In this document: positions 8,523-18,493 of the stretch, piece after piece
Position numbering within the stretch: the stretch's first letter is position 1
How the letters are laid out: the number at the start of each line of letters is the position of its first letter
From: Burkholderiaceae bacterium
Lineage (GTDB): Bacteria > Pseudomonadota > Gammaproteobacteria > Burkholderiales > Burkholderiaceae_D
DNA length: 39,754 nt
Assembly: GCA_031266815.1 (NCBI GenBank)
Contig: JAISAG010000146.1
Span: 1-39,754, forward strand
Direction of reading: 5' to 3'
The notes under the pieces: generated by a model
What the model was told of the DNA's origin: nothing
The model's input: only the letters and a program-made list of their open reading frames with translations
Databases searched by the model: none
Program-made: the position numbers and the translations under genes

Positions 8523-9982
8523 ACGAGAAAATCCTGATCAACATTACGCCGCAGGAGACGCGCATAGCCGTCATCTCGCAGGGCATTCCGCAGGAATTAC
8601 ACATTGAAAGAAGCGCGACCCGGGGGCTGACAGGCGACATCTACCTTGGCAAGGTGGTCCGCGTCTTGCCGGGAATGCAATCGGCTTTCGTGGATATTGG
8701 CCTTGACCGTGCTGCATTTCTCCATATTGCCGATATATGGGAAGCACAGCAGAATACTGAATCGCAGGACAAGCCGACACCGATAGAGAAAATTCTCACA
8801 GACGGGCAACCTGTTATGGTCAGGGTTATCAAGGACCCACTTGGCTCGAAAGGGGCGCGTCTTTCCACCCAGGTATCCATCGCCGGACGAATGCTGGTTT
8901 ATCTTCCCCAGGAAGCGCACATTGGCATATCCCAGCGCATTCAGAATGAAGAAGAGCGCGAGGTACTGCGCGACCGCGTGCGAAACCTTCTGCCGGAAGG
9001 AACTCAGGGCGGCTACATCATTCGAACCGTTGCCGAACTGGCATCAGACGGGGCACTGCATGCGGACATTCACTTTCTTCATAAACTGTGGGCCAACATC
9101 AGGGAAAATGCCGGGAAAACAGCGGCACCATCGCTCCTGTACCAGGATTTGAGTCTGGCACAGCGCATATTTCGCGATTTTGTGCGCGAACAGACAGACA
9201 GTATTCTGGTTGACGCACACGACAGTTATCTTCATCTCAAAAAATTCGCCGACACGTATACGCCGGATATTTCCGAAAAGCTCACTTACTATGACGGCGC
9301 CCCCCCTCTCTTCGACCTCTACGGCGTAGAAAACGAAATCCGGCAGGCGCTGGCAAGACGTGTTGACCTGAAATCCGGCGGATACCTCGTTATCGAACAA
9401 ACCGAAGCCATGACGACCATTGACGTCAATACCGGAGGCTTTGTGAGTGGACGCAATTTTGACGACACTATTTTCAAAACCAATCTGGAAGCCACTCACG
9501 CTATTGCGCGCCAACTCCGCCTGCGAAACCTGGGCGGCATCATCGTTCTCGACTTCATTGATATGGAAGACGAAGAACACCGCCGTGCCGTTATGGACGA
9601 GTTGAAAAAGGCGCTCGCCCAGGACAGGACGAAGATTTCAGTCAGTGAATTTTCCACACTCGGCCTGGTGGAAATGACGCGAAAACGCACGCGGGAATCA
9701 CTGTCGCACCTTCTTTGTGAAACATGTCCTGTCTGCCACGGCACGGGAGAAATAAAAACGTCACGGACGATCTGCCACGAAATCATGCGAGACATCACGA
9801 GAGAAGCCAGGCAGTTCAGCCCCAGAGAGTTTCGTATTCTGGCATCCCAGGTTGTTATTGACATGTTCCTGGAGGAAGAGTCGCAACACCTCGCCGCATT
9901 GGGGGATGCGATAAGCAAACCGATTTCATTGCAGGTCGAGACGCTTTATGCCCAAGACCAGTACGATGTCATACTCATCTGA
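8519..9982 (+). CDS. rng: Ribonuclease G
   Basis: RNase G is the RNase E paralogue that processes the 5' end of 16S rRNA and turns over some mRNAs. The 487 residues match E. coli RNase G length. An S1 RNA-binding domain lies at about 37-120 and a 5'-sensor/RNase H-like region follows. The catalytic DNase I-like core has the metal-binding aspartates D302 (TIDVNTGGF) and D345 (VLDFIDMED). The zinc-link CPVC is at 403-406 and the small C-terminal domain is present. The ATG overlaps the maf stop by four bases. The natural C-terminus (QYDVILI) looks intact, so the overlap with the gene on the other strand must come from that neighbour. Confidence 0.96.
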   Translation: MNEKILINITPQETRIAVISQGIPQELHIERSATRGLTGDIYLGKVVRVLPGMQSAFVDIGLDRAAFLHIADIWEAQQNTESQDKPTPIEKILTDGQPVMVRVIKDPLGSKGARLSTQVSIAGRMLVYLPQEAHIGISQRIQNEEEREVLRDRVRNLLPEGTQGGYIIRTVAELASDGALHADIHFLHKLWANIRENAGKTAAPSLLYQDLSLAQRIFRDFVREQTDSILVDAHDSYLHLKKFADTYTPDISEKLTYYDGAPPLFDLYGVENEIRQALARRVDLKSGGYLVIEQTEAMTTIDVNTGGFVSGRNFDDTIFKTNLEATHAIARQLRLRNLGGIIVLDFIDMEDEEHRRAVMDELKKALAQDRTKISVSEFSTLGLVEMTRKRTRESLSHLLCETCPVCHGTGEIKTSRTICHEIMRDITREARQFSPREFRILASQVVIDMFLEEESQHLAALGDAISKPISLQVETLYAQDQYDVILI

Positions 9983-11949
9983 TACAGCAGAAACACTAAC
10001 GGCGGGGAAGCGGAGGATAAAGCCGCCGGGCATTCATGCTCTCGTAGAAATACTGCGCGGTCGCGTGCGAGCGTGACAACAACTCCTGAGACACCGATTC
10101 GCCCGGTGTCTGCGTCCCCCCGGACATACCCGAACGGTTTGCCGCCACTGTCCGGCTCGAAAACCACTTCGTTCCCCATAATGGCATAGTTGCCTTCACC
10201 GGACCGGATGACCGCAACCCGTGGTCCGGGCACAAAAACAGACCTGCCCAGCGGAATCGGCTTGTTTGCCGACAGTCCAAGAATATCCAGGACACTTGGC
10301 AATATGTCAATTTGCTGTATGGGATCTTCAGCTGGCATTCGGGAAAGAGGGATTGAAGGATGATAAAAAATGACGGGAATGCGCCAGGCGCCCAGAGGGT
10401 CCTGGCGAAATGCATCCAGATACTGCAAGGCGCCATGGTCCGCAGTAATGACAAACAGTGTGTTCTTAAACCACGGCTTTTCTCGTGCCCCTTCAAAAAA
10501 TTTCCGCAGAGACAGATCAGCATAAGCCTGTGCTTTCATCATGCGATGAGGCGCTTTGGGCAGGGTATCCTCGTATTTGGAGGGAATGTTGAAAGGAAAG
10601 TGCGCTGACAGGGAAAACGCGCTGATAGCGAACGGGTTTCCCTGCTTGTGCATCTTGTCTATTTCGACCAGCACGTACTGGAAGAACGGCTCGTCGTAGA
10701 TGCCCCAGCTTCCGTCATAATCTTCGGGGTGAGGGTAATTCTCGCGGGAGAAATGATGCTGAAACCCCGCGCGCACCGCAAACTTGTCAAGCGACATGGA
10801 GCCTTTTCTTGCGGCGTGAAAGAATGCCGTCGTATAGCCATGCCGCGCCAGTACTGTCCCCATTCCTTCAAAATCGGCGTTGGCGTAGGGGGATACCAGA
10901 AAAGGTTCGGTCCCCAGCGCGGGTATCCCTGCCAAAACAGCGGGAATGCCATCAATACTGCGACTGGCATTGGCAAACGCGTTGGGAAAAAACACCGCCT
11001 CACCCGCCAGCTTGTCCAGAAAAGGAGTGAAGCCTGTCACCCCGTTGATTCTCCCCATGTATCCCAGAGAAAGGCTCTCCATGATGAATACCACCACGTT
11101 TTGCGGCGTCGCGCGGCGGTAATGCACCACTTTGGATGTTGTGCCGACAGACCCGTTCAATAGAGGCATTATTTCTTCGGGGCGTTGAAAATAGTTGCGC
11201 ACCACGACCCCGCGGCTTCGCAGGCTCTTTATAAAGGTGAACGGGGTGTTCAGTGCCCAGTTTCCCAGATCCAGGTCAGGATGTGTGTCCACTGTCTTCA
11301 GCGGTTTGGAATTGCGCACGCCACCTCTGATGCCAACAACCAGCAGAAAAACCGTTATGAGAAAAACAAGCGCCCAGTAAACTGAAAAATGGATGGACTC
11401 CGATAAACGGGCGGATACGGCCTTTCTCTGAACCCGCCACACGAGATATGCCCACAAAATAATCGATGACAGTCCGACAATGATCAGAAGCAAATAGTCC
11501 CCGAAAATGTTGGACAGCTTCCAGTCGCCTTCCCCGAGAATGAACACCGTTGCGAGGGTCAGCCTCGACTTCACGTAGCGCACCAGTTCAATATCCACCC
11601 ATCCCATAAAGAAGAGAGGGATACCGCTGAAAAGCAGGATGATTGCAGCAAGCTGCCAGCGCTTTCTGGCAAGAATGCCGGGAAGAGGGAAAATAATGCA
11701 CAGGGCAGGCACAACCAAAATGTGTGCTATCGCCGACACATCAAACCACAACCCCACCTTGAAAGCAGCGAATATTTCTGCGCCCGGGCTATTGAGGAAA
11801 AGGGAACGATTCCAGAGAAAATCAACCAGCCTGATCAGTAAAAACATCAGCGCGGTTACGAAAAACCAAATCCACAGACAGGCAAAACTCCTGACAACCG
11901 GCTGGTGCAAAAAGGCAAAGTGTGGATGGTCGCGAAATAAACGTCTCAT
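9946..11949 (-). CDS. Membrane sulfatase-fold phosphotransferase (LTA synthase-like), probably frameshifted at its 3' end
   Basis: Five hydrophobic segments (about 24-46, 62-90, 98-120, 152-171, 189-208) precede a periplasmic sulfatase-fold domain. The metal and nucleophile sites are recognisable: E291 in IMESLS, a likely nucleophile S331 in SRSIDGIPA, the WGIYDE segment at 415-420, H450 in SAHFPF, and D504-H505 in ITADHG. Such enzymes move phosphoethanolamine or phosphoglycerol onto lipid A, LPS or glucans. The position behind msbA and a GT9 gene suggests an LPS acceptor; that is inference. After about residue 611 the frame turns into unfamiliar sequence and runs 37 bases into rng. Reading the C6 tract (10116-10121) as C5 instead gives a plausible ending at 9996. 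No strong ribosome binding site precedes the ATG. Confidence 0.85.
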   Translation of the reverse strand: MRRLFRDHPHFAFLHQPVVRSFACLWIWFFVTALMFLLIRLVDFLWNRSLFLNSPGAEIFAAFKVGLWFDVSAIAHILVVPALCIIFPLPGILARKRWQLAAIILLFSGIPLFFMGWVDIELVRYVKSRLTLATVFILGEGDWKLSNIFGDYLLLIIVGLSSIILWAYLVWRVQRKAVSARLSESIHFSVYWALVFLITVFLLVVGIRGGVRNSKPLKTVDTHPDLDLGNWALNTPFTFIKSLRSRGVVVRNYFQRPEEIMPLLNGSVGTTSKVVHYRRATPQNVVVFIMESLSLGYMGRINGVTGFTPFLDKLAGEAVFFPNAFANASRSIDGIPAVLAGIPALGTEPFLVSPYANADFEGMGTVLARHGYTTAFFHAARKGSMSLDKFAVRAGFQHHFSRENYPHPEDYDGSWGIYDEPFFQYVLVEIDKMHKQGNPFAISAFSLSAHFPFNIPSKYEDTLPKAPHRMMKAQAYADLSLRKFFEGAREKPWFKNTLFVITADHGALQYLDAFRQDPLGAWRIPVIFYHPSIPLSRMPAEDPIQQIDILPSVLDILGLSANKPIPLGRSVFVPGPRVAVIRSGEGNYAIMGNEVVFEPDSGGKPFGYVRGDADTGRIGVSGVVVTLARDRAVFLREHECPAALSSASPPLVFLLYQMSMTSYWSWA
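10116..10121. other. C6 homopolymer at the inferred frameshift of the sulfatase-fold gene
   Basis: Six C (G6 on the coding strand) sit where the coding frame changes. Removing one base joins the main frame to one that ends in a Tyr/Arg-rich tail (QYFYES..ARRLYPPLPRR) with a TAG at 9996-9998. The restored gene would then stop 13 bases short of rng rather than overlapping it. Either a sequencing slip, a real lesion or a slippage switch would look like this. Confidence 0.6.
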
Positions 11950-11983
11950 TGGAAATACTGTATCGGTGTGGAACCTCCGCGCC

Positions 11984-13084
11984 TCAGCCCACAGCCCCTT
12001 TTTCCCCCAGAGAATCCATCACCCGGTTGAGGTCATCGCCATTTACGCCATTCTTCCCGGCGACCAGTATGGCGCGCCGCACAGAAAGAAGCGGAACCCG
12101 TTTTTCTTCTCTCTTGTGCGTCAGCATGATAACAGGAATATTCAGTGCGTCCGCAAGATACACTGCGTTTGAGGCGGTGGATACAAGCAGATCGCATAGG
12201 CTGAGCACAGCAGCAAACTGGAAGAAGGGTTCGGTCAGGCGGAGGAATCTGACTCGTTCAAAGGAGTAGCTGTCCGTGCAATGCAACAGGATTTTCTGCT
12301 TTATCCAGTCGGTATCTTCCAACGGGGCATTGATCAGAAACCACGCATTCCGATAACTGTCTCTCTCTCTTAAGGCACGAACCAGTTCCACCGCATGAGC
12401 CGGAGAATAACCACGGTATACGTTGTTCGAAATATTGATAAAAACAACCTGTTCACCAATCCTGTCAATACCCCACTTTTTCAATAACACATCTGCCTGA
12501 TGCAGTGACGACAGCGGGATATCAATAAACGGTGAACGGGCTTCTTCTTCCACCGTAAGACCGAACAGGCAAGCAAACCAATCCGCATAAATCTCTCCAG
12601 AACGGGGTAAATGTTTCCCCCCTCCGTGCAGAGGTACAGCTGCATTCAATTTTTTGTGGGCGGTACGGTGGAAAAGCGACATCAACCCTTGTTCTTTCAG
12701 CCCGACGACAAATCCGGCAGGGCTGATTTCTCTTGCCAGATTGATGTACTGACACACGTGCGTTTCCGCCAGAGAAACCAGCAGCGGATACTCTTCGCCC
12801 TGCGCCTCTGTCACAGATTGCTTCAACTGGGAGGCTGTCTCCGTCCGGGTGTACGCTTTCCCGATAAACGAGCAGGCATTTAACCAGCCAGACAGGGAAA
12901 GCGGTGATTCGTCGCGGGAATTTTCCCTGCCGACCCAGATATGGATATCCAGATGGGGATACCACTCTGCCAGCGCCCGCAGGTAATTTTGCAGGGGAAT
13001 ATAGGCAGGAATATCCATGCATGACAAGAACAGCACCTTGTCAGCGCTTTGCAGCAAACTACCGGGAATAAGCGGTGAAGACAT
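11984..13084 (-). CDS. Glycosyltransferase family 9 (heptosyltransferase-like) protein
   Basis: This 366-residue protein has the GT9 two-domain look. An N-terminal half opens with a Rossmann strand (KVLFLSCMDIPAYI). The C-terminal half has VVFINIS, then FLINAPLEDTDW, and a CDLLVSTASNAVYLADALNIPVIML segment in the place where ADP-heptose-binding LPS heptosyltransferases carry D.G..H.A..L..P. The usual D.G.MH pattern is replaced by S..SNAVYLA, so the donor sugar is uncertain. ATG at 13084 is chosen over a TTG five codons upstream; neither has a good ribosome binding site. It begins 19 bases after msbA and is followed by the sulfatase-fold gene, consistent with an envelope polysaccharide role. 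Confidence 0.75.
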   Translation of the reverse strand: MSSPLIPGSLLQSADKVLFLSCMDIPAYIPLQNYLRALAEWYPHLDIHIWVGRENSRDESPLSLSGWLNACSFIGKAYTRTETASQLKQSVTEAQGEEYPLLVSLAETHVCQYINLAREISPAGFVVGLKEQGLMSLFHRTAHKKLNAAVPLHGGGKHLPRSGEIYADWFACLFGLTVEEEARSPFIDIPLSSLHQADVLLKKWGIDRIGEQVVFINISNNVYRGYSPAHAVELVRALRERDSYRNAWFLINAPLEDTDWIKQKILLHCTDSYSFERVRFLRLTEPFFQFAAVLSLCDLLVSTASNAVYLADALNIPVIMLTHKREEKRVPLLSVRRAILVAGKNGVNGDDLNRVMDSLGEKGAVG

Positions 13085-13102
13085 GGGAAAAGTGGGCAAT
13101 AA

Positions 13103-14857
13103 TCACGCTGGGCGGTTGTTTTCTTGCGCCTCTCGCGCAAATTGCAGACGATACAGATTTGCGTATGTCCCGTCTCGTTCAAGCAGCGCGTCGTGCGTTC
13201 CTATCTCAATGACACGGCCCTCCGCCAGAACAACAATACGCGAAGCACCCTCAATGGTGGAAAGCCGGTGCGCGATGACAAGGGTTGTTCTGCCATTCAT
13301 GAGCTGATCCAGAGCAGATTGTACTTCGCGTTCGGACTCCGTATCCAGCGCCGAGGTCGCTTCGTCCAGTATCAAAATAGGCGCATCCTTGTACACGGCA
13401 CGGGCAATGGCAAGACGCTGCCTTTGCCCCCCGGACAAGCGGGAACCATTTCGCCCAATCCTTGTTCCCAAACCCGACTCCAGGTTGTTGACAACACCGC
13501 GCAGATGCGCCGCATCTATCGCTGAATTAACTTTTTCCATATCGGGAGAGGAATCTCCATAAGCAACATTGGCAGTAACTGTATCATCAAACAAAATGAC
13601 ATGCTGGCTCACCATGGCAATCTGGTCACGCAAACTCTTGAGCGACATCTCGCCCAGAGGCATACCGTCCAGCATGACAACCCCCTCGGTAACGGGGAAA
13701 AATTCCGGCAGCAGGTTGACCAGTGTGGTTTTCCCTCCGCCAGACATGCCGACAATGGCAATGGTTTCCCCCGGGGAAACGCTCAGATTGACGCCATGCA
13801 ACGCATCCCTGTTCGCGCCGGGGTAACGAAACCCGACATCGACAAAATCAACCTGTCCCTTAACACGTGAGGATAATACAACGCCGTTTGTTCGTTCAAT
13901 CGGCGCATCAATCAGATCAAAAACGGCTTCCGCGGAAGCCAAACCCCGCTGCAACGGCCCGTTCACCTCAATAACCTGTTTCATTGGAGCAAGAATCATC
14001 AGCATCGCCGTCAGAAAAGAGACAAAACCACCCACCGTCGCGCTCCCGCTCCTGTACTGATACAGGGCAATCACGATGATGACGGCGACCGTACACGCTG
14101 TTATCAGTTGCGTAATGGGAACGGTGGAAGCAAACGTTGATATCGTCCTCATGGTATAGCGACGTATCTCCTGAATACGACGTTCAAAACGATACCTCTC
14201 GAATTCTTCGGAGCCAAAAAGCTTGACGATACTGTGCGCCTGCGTCACTTCCTCAATATTTTGTGTCAACTGGGCATTGAGCGTCAACGATTCCTGATTG
14301 AGCTTCCTCAATTTTCTGCCCGTAAAACGAACGACCAGCGAAACAAGCGGAAAAAGAATCAGCGTAATCAGGGACAGCTTCCAGTTCAGGTAAAACAACC
14401 AAATCAACAAACCCAGGACGGTCAGGGCAGACCGTATCATGGAGGTCATGACATTTGTGATCATCCCGATGATTTGCTGCACCTCGTACATGATGGTATT
14501 GAGCGTTCTCCCCACCGAATAGGTTTCAAAAAAACCCGCAGACACATCCAGCATGCGATCAAACATCTGCCGCCGAAGCACTGTCAGCAATCGTGACGAA
14601 ATCCAGTTCAGCAGGTAGGTGCTGCTGAAAGTCGCCGTACCCCGCACAACGAAAAGCGCGATGACAATGGCAGGAACAAGCCAGTATGGAAAATCTGAGT
14701 CCTGGGTAAAACCGTGGTCCAGCAGAACCTTGAAGAAGTAGGGTATCACTGGCTCCAGTGACGCCGTCACAGTCATGGCAAGAAACGCCAGCGCAAGCCG
14801 CGCCTTGTACGGACGGTGCAGGGCGAGCAAACGTTTGATGTGTGGCGGCACAATCAT
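13103..14857 (-). CDS. msbA: Lipid A/LPS flippase-type ABC transporter (MsbA)
   Basis: This half-transporter of 584 residues would work as a homodimer in the inner membrane, flipping lipid A-core to the periplasmic face. Six membrane helices fill residues 20-300. The ATPase domain shows Walker A at 370-377 (GMSGGGKT), Q-loop Q418, signature LSGGQ at 474-478, Walker B ILILDE at 494-499 and switch H530, all intact. Length and pattern match MsbA rather than drug exporters, and the following GT9 gene supports LPS. The ATG at 14857 is preferred over tandem GTG codons 9-12 bases upstream; the ribosome binding site is weak in either case. Confidence 0.88.
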   Translation of the reverse strand: MIVPPHIKRLLALHRPYKARLALAFLAMTVTASLEPVIPYFFKVLLDHGFTQDSDFPYWLVPAIVIALFVVRGTATFSSTYLLNWISSRLLTVLRRQMFDRMLDVSAGFFETYSVGRTLNTIMYEVQQIIGMITNVMTSMIRSALTVLGLLIWLFYLNWKLSLITLILFPLVSLVVRFTGRKLRKLNQESLTLNAQLTQNIEEVTQAHSIVKLFGSEEFERYRFERRIQEIRRYTMRTISTFASTVPITQLITACTVAVIIVIALYQYRSGSATVGGFVSFLTAMLMILAPMKQVIEVNGPLQRGLASAEAVFDLIDAPIERTNGVVLSSRVKGQVDFVDVGFRYPGANRDALHGVNLSVSPGETIAIVGMSGGGKTTLVNLLPEFFPVTEGVVMLDGMPLGEMSLKSLRDQIAMVSQHVILFDDTVTANVAYGDSSPDMEKVNSAIDAAHLRGVVNNLESGLGTRIGRNGSRLSGGQRQRLAIARAVYKDAPILILDEATSALDTESEREVQSALDQLMNGRTTLVIAHRLSTIEGASRIVVLAEGRVIEIGTHDALLERDGTYANLYRLQFAREAQENNRPA

Positions 14858-14948
14858 GGAGAACACCACTTTGATGACGGGGAATACCTTACTTTGGGTT
14901 GCCCGGGAAAAGGAACATCGGGAAATGGGCTGTTTTTACCCTGCGCCA

Positions 14949-17900
14949 TCATGATACCTGTGCGTTCGATATCATCTGCAAGGTGTGCAGGCATTCGTCA
15001 GAGGGCAACAACCGCCATGCATCGCCCAGATCAAGCTCGCATTGCAGGGATTTGTTCCGATAGTAGGCAAACAACGGGAGCCCGTCATGTGAGACATACG
15101 GTGACAACTGGGTTTTCAGCGTCTCAATGGCGTACTCTTCCGGCAGTTCCATGTGCAGTTGCTTTCTGATGTGGCAACGGGCGGCAACAATATCCATGAT
15201 TTCATCCACCATCACCCGCAACCCATCGCCATTGCGCCGCTCTTCCACACGCCCGGAAACCACCAGAAAGGCATCCTGAACGAACAACGGTTTGTATTTG
15301 CCCACGTTTTCCGCATACATCACCACGTCGATCATCCCCGTTCCATCGTCCAGCACGCCTGTCATCACTGGCCCCAATCTGCTCTGTCCTTCCTGCCAGA
15401 AAGAGAGTATCCCCGCCACCCACCTCTTCGTGCGGTGCTTCCGCAATTCCGCAACAGGTGTGTGACCGAAGTGCCTCGCTTCTTCGGCATAAAGATGAAA
15501 GAGATGTCCCGACAGGTGCAGCCCCAATGCCGATTTTTCTTTGTCCAGCCTGTCCCTGAGCGACCAATCCGGCACATTCACGTACGCTATATGCGTGCGT
15601 GCCACATCGTCTCCATCAAACAAACTCCCCTGTTCCGCGTTTTCGTTGGCCTGTTTGGCAACCTCTATTGCCAGCGAAAGGGATTCCAGCAGCACGGCTC
15701 TGTCCTTCCCAAGGAAATCCAGCGCGCCCGCACAAATCAGTGATTTGATTGCGTCACGGGCAACGCGCTGCTTGTCCACCCTCTGGCAAAAATCAAATAA
15801 ATCTGCAAACAGTTTTTCTTCTCGCGCGCCGATAATGTTTTCTATTGCTCCCTCACCTACCCCCTTTACCGCGCCCAGCCCGTAACGAATTTTCGTTGCC
15901 GATCCATTGGAGGGGTCAAAGGCAACAGGCAAAAAAGGATAGGCGGAGCGGCTTATATCCGGCGGCAATATTTCCAGCCCACAGGTCTGCTGCGCGTCCC
16001 TGACCAGGATGCTCATTTTCTCCGTATCGTTCATCGCCAGCGACATATTGGCCGCCATAAACTCTGCGGGATAGTGTACTTTCAAATACGCTGTCTGATA
16101 AGCCAAGAGGGCGTAAGCGGCAGCATGGGACTTGTTGAACCCATAGCCCGCAAATTTTTCCATCTCGTCAAATATCCCGCCCGCGTTCTCCGCCGACAAT
16201 CCGTTTTTCGCCGCACCTTCCTGAAAGACCTTGCGCTGCTTCGCCATCTCGACCGGATCTTTTTTCCCCATTGCACGACGGAGCAGGTCTGCGCCCCCCA
16301 GGGAATACCCTCCCAGTACCTGCGCCATTTGCATGACCTGCTCCTGATACACCATGATGCCATATGTCTCGGACAGAATCACCTCCGCGCGAGGATCGGG
16401 GTAATCAAACGGCTCGCCGTGTTTTCTGCGGCAAAAATCCGGTATATGCTCCATTGGCCCAGGACGAAACATGGCGACCAGCGCGATAATGTCTTCAAAC
16501 CGATCCGGTTTCGCCTGCCTGAGCATATTCCGCATTCCGGCGCTTTCAAGCTGGAACACGGCAACTGTCTTCGCGCTTGTCAGTAAATCGTATGTCTGCC
16601 TGTCATCCAACGGAATAGACTCCAGCGTGAAAAGCGGCGCAGCAGGGTCATCCTGACGCACGGCGCGGATATTCTCAAGTGTCTTGCTGAGAATGGTCAG
16701 TGTGGCGAGTCCCAAAAAATCGAATTTGACCAGACCAATCTCGCCAATATCTTCCATATCGAGCTGCGCAACGATGCCCCTGTCTTCCTGACTGTACAGG
16801 GGACAGAAATCTGTCAGCCTGCCCGGCGCGATTAACACCCCTCCCGCATGTGTTCCCGCTTCCCGTGTGATGTCTTCAATCTGCTCTGCCAGCGCAAGCA
16901 ACTGTGCGACTTCTTCTTCCTCTTCTTCCCTTTTTGCCAGCCGGGGTTCCGCTTCCCGTGCGCTCTCAATCGTGGCATCCAGCGCTCTGGGTATCAGCTT
17001 GGCAATGCCATCGCAAAAGTTGTACCCCAAATCCAGTACCCTGCCTACATCGCGCACAGCGGCTTTTGCCTTCATGCGGTGAAAGGTAACTATCTGGGAT
17101 ACGGCATCATCTCCATAACGTCTTTTGACGTAATCAATTACTTCTCCCCTGCGTTCCGTACAGAAATCAATGTCAAAATCCGGCATGGAGACGCGCTCGG
17201 GGTTCAGGAAACGCTCAAACAGCAAGTTGTACGCCAACGGATCCAGATTGGTGATGGACAGCGCATAAGCAACCAGTGAGCCCGCGCCGGAACCGCGACC
17301 CGGACCGACCGGAATACCCCTGTCTTTTGCCCACTGGATAAAATCGGACACTATCAGGAAGTACCCGGAATACCCCATCTTGATGATGGTATCTATCTCG
17401 AAGCGAAGACGCTCCTCGTAGCGGGGACGCGCCTTTGCACGTTCGTCAGGGGAAAACATCTGTTCGAGGCGACTTTCCAGACCTGCTTGTGCTTCCTGCT
17501 CCAGAAATGTATCAAGAGCTTCGCCGACCAGCAATTCTCCATCCGGCTTGCGGAAATGGGGCAGATGCAACTCGCCCAGCCCCAATGTCAGATTGCAACG
17601 CTTCGCAATTTCTACCGTGTTTTGCAATGCACCCGGCAAATCGGCAAAACGTGACAGCATCTCCTGCTGAGAAAGAAAATACTGCTGGTCACAAAATAGC
17701 TGCGGGCGGCGTTTGCTGGCCAGGACCTCGCCGCGGGCAATACAAACGCGCGCATCGTGCGCGGCAAAGTCCTTTTCTTCCAGAAATTGCACGGGATGCG
17801 TGGCAACCACCGGCAAACTCAATTTATCTGCCAGTGCAAGCATCTGTCTGAGTGTCTGCTCGGTTGCGGACACTCCGGGATGTTGGGGACGCTGTATTTC

Positions 17901-18413
17901 AATGTAAAAGCTGTCGGGAAACACGCGGGCCCACCGTTGCGCGAAACGCTCCGCCCAATCCAGCTTGCCCTGACTGATGGCTACCCCGATGTCTCCCGCC
18001 TGGAATCCAGACAACGCAATCAGATCCATGCCTTCCTGAGCCAGTGTTTCCAACCACTTTACACGCACTTCCGCACTGCTCTGGTTCCGCGCTTTCTCCA
18101 CCTGGGACTGAGAAAGCAGACGGCACAACTGCGCGTACCCTCGCCTGTTTTTGACGAGCAACAGCAGGCGAAACGGGTCGCTCATCTCCTCGCTTCGCAC
18201 CCAAACATCACAGCCGACTATCGGCTTTATGCCTTTTTCGCGCGCTTCCTTGTAGAACTTAACCATGCCAAACAAATTGGCAAGATCGGTTAATGCCAGT
18301 GCAGGCTGGGTATCCTCGACCGCTTTTTGCACTGCTTCGTCAATGCGGAGAATCCCGTCCTCAATCGAGTATTCCGAGTGAAGGCGCAAGTGAACAAACT
18401 GTGGTTCTGTCAT
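14949..18413 (-). CDS. dnaE: DNA polymerase III subunit alpha
   Basis: DnaE is the replicative polymerase catalytic subunit. At 1154 residues it is full length. It has an N-terminal PHP domain (VHLRLHSEYSIEDG at the start), the C-family palm with the metal-binding D414/D416 in PDFDIDF, GPGRGSGAGSLVAY ahead of it, and the fingers (FRPGPMEHIPDF, GYGFNKSHAAAYA). A beta-clamp-binding QGSLF lies at 928-932, followed by OB-fold and C-terminal regions. The start at 18413 has a GACGGG-like site and the usual DnaE opening. A TATAAA (minus strand, 18440-18435) lies about 25 bases upstream without a convincing -35. msbA follows 91 bases downstream on the same strand. Confidence 0.97.
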   Translation of the reverse strand: MTEPQFVHLRLHSEYSIEDGILRIDEAVQKAVEDTQPALALTDLANLFGMVKFYKEAREKGIKPIVGCDVWVRSEEMSDPFRLLLLVKNRRGYAQLCRLLSQSQVEKARNQSSAEVRVKWLETLAQEGMDLIALSGFQAGDIGVAISQGKLDWAERFAQRWARVFPDSFYIEIQRPQHPGVSATEQTLRQMLALADKLSLPVVATHPVQFLEEKDFAAHDARVCIARGEVLASKRRPQLFCDQQYFLSQQEMLSRFADLPGALQNTVEIAKRCNLTLGLGELHLPHFRKPDGELLVGEALDTFLEQEAQAGLESRLEQMFSPDERAKARPRYEERLRFEIDTIIKMGYSGYFLIVSDFIQWAKDRGIPVGPGRGSGAGSLVAYALSITNLDPLAYNLLFERFLNPERVSMPDFDIDFCTERRGEVIDYVKRRYGDDAVSQIVTFHRMKAKAAVRDVGRVLDLGYNFCDGIAKLIPRALDATIESAREAEPRLAKREEEEEEVAQLLALAEQIEDITREAGTHAGGVLIAPGRLTDFCPLYSQEDRGIVAQLDMEDIGEIGLVKFDFLGLATLTILSKTLENIRAVRQDDPAAPLFTLESIPLDDRQTYDLLTSAKTVAVFQLESAGMRNMLRQAKPDRFEDIIALVAMFRPGPMEHIPDFCRRKHGEPFDYPDPRAEVILSETYGIMVYQEQVMQMAQVLGGYSLGGADLLRRAMGKKDPVEMAKQRKVFQEGAAKNGLSAENAGGIFDEMEKFAGYGFNKSHAAAYALLAYQTAYLKVHYPAEFMAANMSLAMNDTEKMSILVRDAQQTCGLEILPPDISRSAYPFLPVAFDPSNGSATKIRYGLGAVKGVGEGAIENIIGAREEKLFADLFDFCQRVDKQRVARDAIKSLICAGALDFLGKDRAVLLESLSLAIEVAKQANENAEQGSLFDGDDVARTHIAYVNVPDWSLRDRLDKEKSALGLHLSGHLFHLYAEEARHFGHTPVAELRKHRTKRWVAGILSFWQEGQSRLGPVMTGVLDDGTGMIDVVMYAENVGKYKPLFVQDAFLVVSGRVEERRNGDGLRVMVDEIMDIVAARCHIRKQLHMELPEEYAIETLKTQLSPYVSHDGLPLFAYYRNKSLQCELDLGDAWRLLPSDECLHTLQMISNAQVS

Positions 18414-18493
18414 CCCGTCATTTTACACTGTCTTTTTATACGACCCACTCACACGCGCCAGCAGCGCGACGGCCCCAAAACGCCACAAGCCCT

